From Przewalskia tangutica (lineage: Eukaryota > Streptophyta > Magnoliopsida > Solanales > Solanaceae), in NCBI GenBank assembly GCA_029844215.1, contig CM056732.1, forward strand, positions 57,025,007 through 57,089,006: a stretch of 64,000 nt of DNA, given 5' to 3'. The first letter of the stretch is position 1; the number at the start of each line of letters is the position of its first letter. Positions 56,091 to 64,000 of the stretch are shown piece by piece. Both the position numbers and the translations under genes were made by a program. The notes under the pieces were generated by a model that was given only the letters and a program-made list of their open reading frames with translations, ran no database searches and had not been told where the DNA came from.

Positions 56091-59000
56091 TGTTATACCC
56101 CGTATTTCCAGAGTATGTACGTATGGACGTACGTACGAAATTTGAGCCTTAAGTTAGGCATTGGATTCGAAATTTGGGCACAAGTGCGATTAAGTCGTTT
56201 TTACGGCGAAGCGTTTCCACGACTACGTTGGGAAAATTCGGCTATGTCATTTAGTATTTTTGCGGATTTTTAGAAGCGACGGAACATTTTGGACCAAAGG
56301 TAGGGTGACATTTGTCACCCTAATTGGTGTTCAAAGTGAAGGCTTGGCCTTGGGCGATTGTCTCCCTCTTTTGTGGCTTGCTTTGTTGCTTGTTTTTTTT
56401 AGTGTTTTGTGGAGTGTTTTGTGGGTGCACTTGGCTTGATCTTGGCCTTACACTTGCCTTGCACATGGCTTGATCTTGGCCATTGGTTGGCTTTTGGTTT
56501 TGCTATAAATACCGCCCCTCGCTGTGCAGACTTCTTCATCCTAAAGGCCTAAGTCTTGTGAGCCTTCTCCTCCCCCACCGTGAGGCCTCTTGGCCGAGAG
56601 GTGTCCTCCCTTGGTTAAGGCCTTTGGCGAGAGCCTCCCCTCCGTAGTGGTGCTAGCAGTAGGGTACCCCACTAGCCTAGTTGTTTTCTTATAATACCCT
56701 TTGTTGTGGTATAGAAATACTCTCCTAGTATTGTTATGATGTCCAAAATACTTTAGCCCAAATACCTTGTAGTACTTTCCAAAGTACCCTTTGTACGAAA
56801 AACCCGGAAAATACGATTATACTTTCCTTTAGCCTCTAAACGAAACCCTAAGGAAATCTTCACCCGTAGTTGAAGTGGTAAGTAGAAGTTGGTTAGAACT
56901 TCTAAGGGTTGTTTGGAGCGGATTGGAGCACTCGGAGTAGGAGCTAAACCTTGCTCAGGCGCGACATTATACTCGGATAATTTTGGGCTTATCGAGGTAA
57001 ACACTACTGTCCTTCTATGGTAATTGGAAATTACATGTAAGAGTATATAGTTGAAGTATACTATATATAGAACTATACTTAGTACTGTGGCAATGTCTTT
57101 TGACTTAAGCCTGAAGAATTAAGCCCATCATGACTGTAATTACATAGGACTGTATTACAGTAGACTTGTGTAGTATTACTGTGTAGTAGAATTGTGCACG
57201 TCCGGTTAGGCGTGTAAAACCCCCCCCCCTGGTTGGCTTGGTAGCCGGCCTCGATAGAGAAGGAGATTTCTGTTGTGGCGGGAGATCTTTGCGAATTTTT
57301 ACGTAGAATATTCTACGTTGTGGTCTAGATGATAATAGGCGCCTTGTGGCCTTATAGGTTGAAGTACCTCGTGTGGCGCGATTTACTTGGCAGGAGTAGC
57401 CGATTGTTTGGAGCGTTTTGCTATTAGTCGATACTCGTCGCGAGGTATGTGAACCTCTTCCTATCTCTTCTAGCATGATATGTGTGAACTATGTAGTACG
57501 GTGAAGCGTACGTGTGTTACGTGTTTGATTGTTCTTAAAACATAAAGTGTTATAACGGCTTTATGGGAAGTTGGTTATAACAGCTTTATGTAGATAAGAA
57601 AATACTTTGTGGTTTTAAAAGGTAACTGATGTGAATTATAACTGGCTTGTTATAATAAAGAACTTGATGTATTTCAAAAGATTTATAAATCGTTTTGAAA
57701 GAAAGAGTAACACTTGGTTTTAAAGGTTTTAAAAAGAGTTATACTAGCTTTATGGGGAGTTAGGTATAATGTCTTAAGAGAGGTAAAGAAAATGGTTTAC
57801 TGATGTTAGAAGTTAAGAGACTTGATCTTATGAGATAAGAGACTTAACTTATTTGTTTTAATGTGGATGTTTGTGTGAAACCTCATTCGTGAGTAATGAG
57901 TACTTGGTTTTATGTTTCTTGATTTGAATCAGAATGTGTATCGACAGACCACTGCAGCGTTAATAAAGGAAAATGTATTGAATAATTATATATCGTATTA
58001 AAACCAGTAGAAACCTCCATCTGCATAGAAACTAAGATGAGACAAAATGATATTACATTTTCTAGATCATGGCTGCTGTAATAAGAATGTTGTAAACAAG
58101 AATAACCTACTCTCACGTAAGACATATATTACTCAATTGGTCTAAAAAGGGAATCAAGTGATTAAGTTTATGAACTATGAAACCATTTGAAAATGAGAAG
58201 CTTGAGTAATTGAAACTAGGCAAACTGGAACTTAGGAAAAGAATGTTGGTACTTGATTTTGAAAAGGAATGTGGGTTGGTCATTCTAATACTACGGGTAT
58301 CGGGTGACTTTTATAAAAGTAATGGATCTCTTTTAAAAGAACTTAACGTATGTAGTACCTTGGGGTTAAAAACCCGGACTTTGGCATAAAATGAAAGTAC
58401 TTTGTGTTGTTGTGAAACTTGCCTATGCTTGTTGTTGTGAAACTTGCCTATGCTTGTTGTTGTGAAACTTGCCTATGCTTGTGATGATAGCCTTTGTTGT
58501 GCAAGTGTGGTATTTACGTATTCCGCGTCTCGGTAGAGTAGTTGACTTGTTGAGAACTTACTTGGACGTCTTTGGCGGTGATGGAGAATTCCACGGTATG
58601 TTTCCATTTTGATTCTTGTCTTGTTGTTGATGTCACATGGACATGTCTGCCGTCTGATGTTAGGGCATCGCGCCATGCGGCCGAGTTGATTACGATATAT
58701 GGTTATTGCGCAACATGGGCGTGTCTGCCGTCTGATATTCGGGGCATGTGGCCATCTGGCGGGTTGACCACCGGTATATGGTTATTGAGGTACATGGGCA
58801 CGTCTGCCGTCGCGATTCCGGCATGTGGCCGTGCGGCCTTGTTATTATTGTTGCATCATGGACATGTCTGCCGTCACGATGAGGGGCATGTGGCCATGAT
58901 GCGAACATGATGGATGTGGTGGGCGTGAGACCCATAGTTATATTTGAGTGGTGACTTTGAGCGTGAGTCCACGACTTGGCTTTTATGTTATGAGCGTAGT

Positions 59001-59485
59001 TTGGTTATCATACATGTCTCTGCTTTATATAGACTAGTATGATTTCATTCTGATATTTTCTGATTTCACATACTTGGTACTGTTATCTTGACCTCCTTGA
59101 GGCTGCGTTCATCTGCGCAGTAGAAGTACATTGGTGCCGATCCGCTTGTAGGATCACGTTTGCGTTTTTGGAAGCTCCGTTTCGTCGGAGGCTTATCTTT
59201 GGTATGTGTTCCACTGAGTTGTAGGTTCTTGTACATTCGGGGTATGGCGAGCCACTGTCCGTCATAGTTGTTGTATAAATCTTAAGTGCATGCTTGTTGT
59301 GGCGGGGTTTGTAAAAAAGATAAGCTGTTGGGTTTATGTATATACTGAAGGCAAGCGTTTGGTTGGCTGTTTAGTTATGATATCTCTTGTTTCATGATTT
59401 ATGTTTTATATTCCACGATTTTCTCGATGTTGTATCACTAGGGTGCGGGGTAAGGCACGATGGCGGGCCGAGTTTGGGCGTTACA
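56091..59485 (+). repeat. E6 3' LTR
   Basis: A 3395-bp LTR, partner of 50574-53946, with the same TATA box and tandem repeats (58406-58480, 58637-58900). It reads as the better copy at many CCG and CAG sites in the first 300 bp. No gene is present. Confidence 0.93.
58637..58900 (+). repeat. About 80-bp tandem repeat (E6 3' LTR)
   Basis: Same units as 53083-53360, with small gaps at TGCCGTC and ACGATG positions. Confidence 0.9.
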
Positions 59486-59490
59486 TTATC
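59486..59490. repeat. E6 target-site duplication, right copy (TTATC)
   Basis: Identical to 50569-50573. Array leader sequence resumes after it. Confidence 0.93.
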
Positions 59491-59642
59491 ATTTCTAAGG
59501 CACGATCTCGTAATGAGAAGAATGAAACCAATCCTAAATGTCCATGACCTCACGATTATAGATGTAGTGCACAACCGATAATCTCTCTCTACTAGACACG
59601 GTGCGTAGACACTTTCAGAGACTAATCGCTCGATACCACTTT
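59491..59642 (-). other. Array unit 3 leader (right part) and primer binding site
   Basis: Continues 50536-50568 after E6. Primer site 59627-59638, four bases from LTR4. Confidence 0.87.
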
Positions 59643-62600
59643 TGTCACGACCGAACCGGGCGTGGTCGTGCCTACCGGGCACCTAGTGATACAACATCGA
59701 GAAAATCGCGGAAATAAAACATACACATGAAACAAGAGACATGATAAATAAGCAGGCCAACCAAAGCGGTTGCCTTACGTACATATACATAAAAACGACA
59801 GCTTATCCTTTTACAAACTCGCCCAAACAAGATTACTGCACCTCTAAAAATGACAACAACTATGACGGACAGGCCGCCATACCCCGAATGTACAAGAACC
59901 TACGGACTCGGTAACATGCAAAAGATAAGCCTCCAAGAAAGCGGCTTCCTAACACGTTGATCGTGATCCTAAGAGCGAGGATCCACAACCGATGTACCTC
60001 TACTGCGGCATGACGCAGCCCCGAGGTCGATAACAGTACCAAGTATGTGGCGTAAAATCTGTAAATGAAATCATAATAGTCTATATAAAGCGGAGACATG
60101 TATGATAACCAAACTACGATTCACAACATAAGCGATCATGTCAAGTCGTGACTCACACCTCAAGTCATCCTCGTACGTGGAACTCCTTCCTCACTGCCGG
60201 CAGTCTAGGTGTGGAATACGTGTCCCGGCCCATCCCATGGGACTCGGTAAAGAATCATGTGGAATACGTGTCTCGGCCCATCTCATGGGACTCGATAAAG
60301 AACCAGGTGGAATACGTGTCTCGGCCCATCCCATGGGACTCGATAAAGAATCAGGTGGAATACGTGTCTCGGCCCATCCCATGGGACTCGATAAAGAATC
60401 ATACATAACAAATCAGCCGGCCCTCCATCGAGAGACGCGGTAGCACAGAAATACAACACTTGCACAACAAAGGCTATCACCACAAGCATAGGCAAGTTCA
60501 ATCATACTCATAGACTTATATTTTATTACAACAAATCCGGGTTTTAACCCCAAAGTACTACATACATTAACTCCTTTAAAAGATCCGTTCCTTTCACATA
60601 AGTCACACAATACATGTAGTATGAAAATAAAGTGACTATCTTTTTAAGTAAACCAAAACACTTCCCCTTTGTAAAATCAAGTAACAACATTATTTTCCAA
60701 ACGTTCAAGTTTGCCTAATTTCAAATGCTCAAGTCACTTATTTTAGAAAGGTTTCATAACTCAGTCTTAATCTCTTTTTAAAACAATTGAGTAACATATG
60801 TCTTACGTGTGAGTAGGTTATTCTTGTTTATAACAATCTTATTAACGCAGCCATGATCTAGGAAATGTAATATCATTTTGTCTCATCTTAGCTTCTATGC
60901 AGATGGAGGTTTCTACTGGTTTTAATAATACTCAATTAGTCAATCCCTTTTCCTTTATTAGCGCTGCAGTGGTTTGTTCGACCCTTGTTCTCATTCCCGA
61001 AATCAGTAAAACAATATTCATTAAAACCAAGTACTCATTACTCACGAATGAGGTTTCACAACTTTAACAAAATTCATATCAAGTCAAATAAGTTAAGTCT
61101 CTTATCTTTCAAGATCAAGTCTCTTAACTTTCAAAATCAAGTCGTTTATAAGTCAAGTCTCTTATCTTTGAAGATCAAGTCTCTTAACTTCTACAATCAA
61201 TAACCCATTCTTTTACCTACATAAAGTCGTTATAACTAACTTCCCATAAAGCTATTATAACACCCTATGTTTTAAACCAACCAAAGCACTTAGCACATGT
61301 ACGTCTACCGTACCACATAGTTCACAACAATCATGCTAGAAAAGATAGGAAGAGGTTCACATACCTCGCGACGATTATCGACAAATAGCAAAACGCTCCA
61401 AGTACTTCAACCCGTCGGCTACTCCTTAAGCCAAGTAGATCACGCCACACGTAGTACTCCACTCCTAAAATGGTCATAGTACTTCTATCAACCCTTCCTT
61501 ACCATTGAAGACTTATACCAATAGAAAGCGTTCTAATTCTACGGAAAATTGGGCAGCACTTCCCCCGTTTTTACTCACTTTTCCAATTTTCTTCAAGGCC
61601 CGAATAACCGTAATTATATGCCATATAAAAGGCGTAATAATTAAACAACATAAAGAAGGGGATTACACGCCCAAACGGTAACGCGGTTTACCATCACGCC
61701 TTCATAACAACAATAAGTAAAAGAAGGGGATTACGCGGCCAACCGGTAACGCGGTTTACTATCACGCCTTCATAACAACAATAAGTAAAAGAAGGGGATT
61801 ACGCGGCCAACCGGTAACGCGGTTTACTATCACGCCTTCATAACAATACAATAAGTAAAAAGGGGATCACACGCCCAAACGGAACGCGATTAAAAAATCT
61901 TCCATAACGAGAAAAGTAAATGCATCCAAAGTAAATACGGTCAAAGTAAATCGCCCAAAGTAAATCTGATCCTTAAGTTGGGGTCCTTGGCCAACTTTGT
62001 CCATTTTACTTATCCAAATTACTCATTAGTCATCCAACTTATATTTCCATTCTTAATATAAGTTATAGTTACTTTGTTAATTACTTCTTCACAAGTAAGA
62101 TACGTTGGATGTGTTTTTTTTTACCATTTTAATGGCAAACGGCCAATCCTTTCTTTAACAAGTTAACAAGATCCATTCTTTCCAAACTTACTCCATATAT
62201 TATATAATCCATAATATACTTATAATATATGTATAATCACCAATTCACAAAGAGGTTAAGGTTTACTACCTCAATTAGCCCAAAATTATCCAAGTTCTTA
62301 AAGTCGTTCCAAGCAAGTCTTAGCTCCAAATCTTTACGTTCCAATCCGCTACAAGCAACCCATAGAAGCTCCTAACCAACTTCCCTTCAAGATTCAACTC
62401 CAAAAAGTGAAGAACACTTAGGGTTTCCTTCCAAGAGCTCTCGGCCAAGGTGTCTTTTTAAGGCAAGGGATGTGAAATCTTTTCTAACTTTTGGTTAAGA
62501 GTCTTCCTAATACACTAGGGAAGAACACTTAAGAGTTTAGGAATTATTGGACAAGGTTTGGTTAGGGGGAGGGTGTGTTCGACGAACACAAGTGAAGGAG

Positions 62601-62961
62601 GGAGAGGGAAAATATTTCTCAAGTCTTGCATTCTCTAAGTGTGGAAGATTTCATCAACTAAGGGTGCATAAATAGGACAACCAAGGGATAGGATGAAGGC
62701 AAGTGTGTGGTTGAGATTGGGGACAAGTGTGTGTGGGCCCCACAAGCCACTTGTCCACACAAAATATCTAGCAAGACAAGGCCACTTGTCTTGCCACTTG
62801 TCTTGCACAATTCGGCCAAGCCGCCTAGGGGGGGTGACACGTGTCGCCCTCATATTCGTCCAAAATAATTCATTTTCCGAAAATATCCATAATGGCCAAA
62901 ATCTCAAAAACAAAGCGGGCCCCACAAAACCGTAAATTTCTCCCGTGGGCCCCACGTGACC
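59643..62961 (-). repeat. Array LTR4 (B-type), cut by E7
   Basis: 3319 bp of the LTR from its 3' end (59643) to TGACC at 62957-62961, where E7 is inserted; the missing piece is about 150-200 bp at the LTR start. The 47-bp repeats (60209-60400) and the 63-bp repeats (61653-61875) are the cleanest in the array. TATA-like box at 62667-62674. No gene is present. Confidence 0.9.
60209..60400 (-). repeat. 47-bp tandem repeat in array LTR4, four clean copies
   Basis: Units of GTGGAATACGTGTCTCGGCC plus CATCCCATGGGACTCGATAA and a short end. They are the source of overlapping repeat-coded ORFs on both strands, which are not genes. Confidence 0.93.
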
Positions 62962-63231
62962 TGTCACGACCCGATCCCGGGCCCGTGACTGGTGCCTTAC
63001 CCCGGGCACCCTAGTGATACAACATCAGAGAAAACCAGCGGAAAATAAAACTAAAACAAGAAACAAGATATATGATCATAAAACAGGCCAACCAAACGGT
63101 TACCTTCCAATAAAATATATATAAACAACTCTTTCAAAACGAACAGTTTAATCCTTTTTACAAACCCTGCCCACAACAGTACTACAGACCTCTAAGAGTT
63201 TTTATACAACATGACGGGACAGGGCCCCGCC
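62962..63231 (-). repeat. E7: LTR end of a minus-strand element, interrupted
   Basis: Starts TGTCACGACCCGATCCCGG at 62962 in array LTR4, with TGACC (62957-62961) as the likely left target duplication. It contains the GGTGCC/GGCACC-type stem and is cut within GACGGGACAGGGCCCCGCC, that is, inside the conserved GGCGGG hairpin. Confidence 0.87.
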
Positions 63232-63445
63232 TGTTATACCCCGTACTTCCAGAGTATGTACGTGAGGGCGTACGTATAAAAATTTAAGCCTTAAAGTTAG
63301 GCTAGGTTCGAAATTTGGGCACAAGTGCCGAAAGGAGTCGTTTTTCGACGAAACGTTTTACTAAACTTGCGAAGGGAAAATTCCGGCTATGTCATTTCTA
63401 TTTTTTGTGGATTTTTCTGAGAGACGAAACATTTTGGACCAACGG

Positions 63446-63467
63446 GAGGGTGACATGTGTCACCCTC
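63446..63467. promoter_or_regulatory. Perfect U3 palindrome (E8 LTR)
   Basis: 10-bp perfect arms GAGGGTGACA and TGTCACCCTC around TG, the most symmetrical version of the conserved upstream element. About 170 bp upstream of the TATA box. Confidence 0.55.
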
Positions 63468-63636
63468 ACATTGGAAGGACTTGGGCGGCAAGTTGGACGA
63501 TTGGGGTCAAGGGAGTTGGTAGGATATTTTGTGATATTTTGGTGGTAGATGGATAAGGTGCACATGGCTTAATCTTGACCCTACACTTGCATGGCACTTG
63601 GCTTGATCTTGGCCATTGGTTGGCCATTGCTTGACC

Positions 63637-63644
63637 TATAAATA
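63637..63644 (+). promoter_or_regulatory. LTR TATA box of E8
   Basis: TATAAATA followed by CCCCTCTAAGTTGATG and CTTCTTCATCC, as in E2. Confidence 0.65.
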
Positions 63645-64000
63645 CCCCTCTAAGTTGATGAACTTCTTCATCCAAAATTGTTCTAAGTGTTAAAATCCTC
63701 CCTCCCCTTTTAGTGAGAGCTTTCGTCCACCACACCCCCTCCCCCTTTGTGAGCCCTTGGCCGAGAGCCTCCCCCCCCCTTGCCTAGTTGTCTCGTATAA
63801 ATACCCCCTTTTTGTGGTATAGAAATACTCTCCAAGTATTGTTATAATGCCCAAATACCTTGTAGTACTTTCCAAAGTTACCTCTACACGTAGAGCCCGG
63901 AAATACTACTATATTTCCTTAAGTCACAAAAACGAAACCCTAAGGAAAACCTTCATAGTCGGTTGAAGTGTTTAGTAGAAGTTGCGTAGAACTTCTAAGG

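Larger units (their letters stand above)
50574..59485 (+). mobile_element. E6: complete gag-only LTR retrotransposon
   Basis: An 8912-bp element with a perfect TTATC duplication. 5' LTR 50574-53946, internal region 53947-56090 (2144 bp), 3' LTR 56091-59485. The interior holds one Gag remnant and a noncoding block, with no protease, RT or integrase. This matches the TR-GAG type known from plants: long terminal repeats, Gag only. It inserted into the leader of array unit 3 and is younger than that unit. Confidence 0.92.
34262..62961 (-). mobile_element. Tandem retrotransposon array: four LTRs and three gag-only internal regions
   Basis: On the minus strand the order is LTR4 - internal 3 - LTR3 - internal 2 - LTR2 - internal 1 - LTR1. 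Each internal region has its own primer site and sequence at the polypurine tract, and neighbouring units share an LTR. Repeat starts at 34262, 39785, 45252 and 59643 give spacings of 5523, 5467 and, after removing E6, 5474 bp. This is the product expected from unequal recombination between LTRs, not from independent insertions, which would leave target duplications between units; none is seen. E6 is nested in internal 3; E7 and E8 interrupt LTR4. Confidence 0.9.
63232..64000 (+). repeat. E8: LTR start of a plus-strand element, leaves window on the right
   Basis: Starts TGTTATACCCCGTACTTCC at 63232 inside E7. A-type, with the palindrome at 63446-63467, TATA box 63637-63644 and the C-rich leader. 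Left target duplication probably CCGCC (63227-63231). It ends at the window edge in GAACTTCTAAGG, just before the place where E3 entered the E2 LTR. Confidence 0.9.

Noticed and set aside
34262..62961. Four independent insertions of the same element side by side
   Set aside because: There are no target duplications between units, and each LTR is shared precisely by its neighbours. Recombination is simpler.

Overview
The window is plant nuclear heterochromatin made almost entirely of nested LTR retrotransposons. No intact host gene, tRNA, rRNA or CRISPR array was seen. An angiosperm, probably a eudicot, is inferred from Ty3/gypsy chromovirus proteins of Tekay/Del type (RT with FIDD, RNase H, integrase, remnant chromodomain), plant initiator-Met-tRNA primer sites (TGGTATCAGAGC), very long LTRs of 2.4-3.5 kb and deep nesting. 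The species cannot be named from the sequence alone. Names E1-E8 are mine.

Layout. 1-3321: E1 (-), leader and 5' LTR, leaving the window on the left. 3322-3335: last 14 bp of another LTR (+). 3336-3897: fragment of a B-type LTR (-). 3898-4063: host DNA with a short minisatellite. 4064-23455: E2 (+), complete with target-site duplication (TSD) ATGGT; its 5' LTR is split by E3. 4853-14623: E3 (-), TSD GGTTG, the only element with a full gag-PR-RT-RNaseH-IN order. 23456-23533: host minisatellite. 23534-27080: solo LTR (+), TSD GTAAT. 27081-27160: host DNA. 27161-33938: E4 (+), its 3' LTR cut by E5. 33939-34261: E5 (-), LTR end only. 34262-62961: tandem retrotransposon array (-) of four LTRs alternating with three gag-only internal regions, period about 5.5 kb. 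50574-59485: E6 (+), complete, TSD TTATC, inside the third internal region of the array. 62962-63231: E7 (-), LTR end inside the fourth array LTR. 63232-64000: E8 (+), LTR start inside E7. Only about 0.3 kb of the 64 kb looks like pre-insertion host DNA.

How the parts relate. All elements share LTR termini (TGTTAyAcCCCG at the start, GTGACA or TTACA at the end), primer site, polypurine tract and several conserved inverted repeats. E3 carries broken pol enzymes. The array units and E6 carry only gag plus a conserved noncoding block, and E2 and E4 carry gag remnants, a similar block and a remnant of the integrase C-terminus. This fits non-autonomous gag-only elements (TR-GAG type) mobilised by an E3-like partner. 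All coding regions are frameshifted. Many frameshifts and copy-to-copy differences fall at CAG, CTG, CCG or CCAGG sites, so part of the decay may be consensus error at CHG-methylated cytosines rather than mutation. Insertion order: host DNA received E2, the solo LTR and E4 independently; E3 entered E2; E5 entered E4; the array founder entered E5; E6 and E7 entered the array; E8 entered E7.
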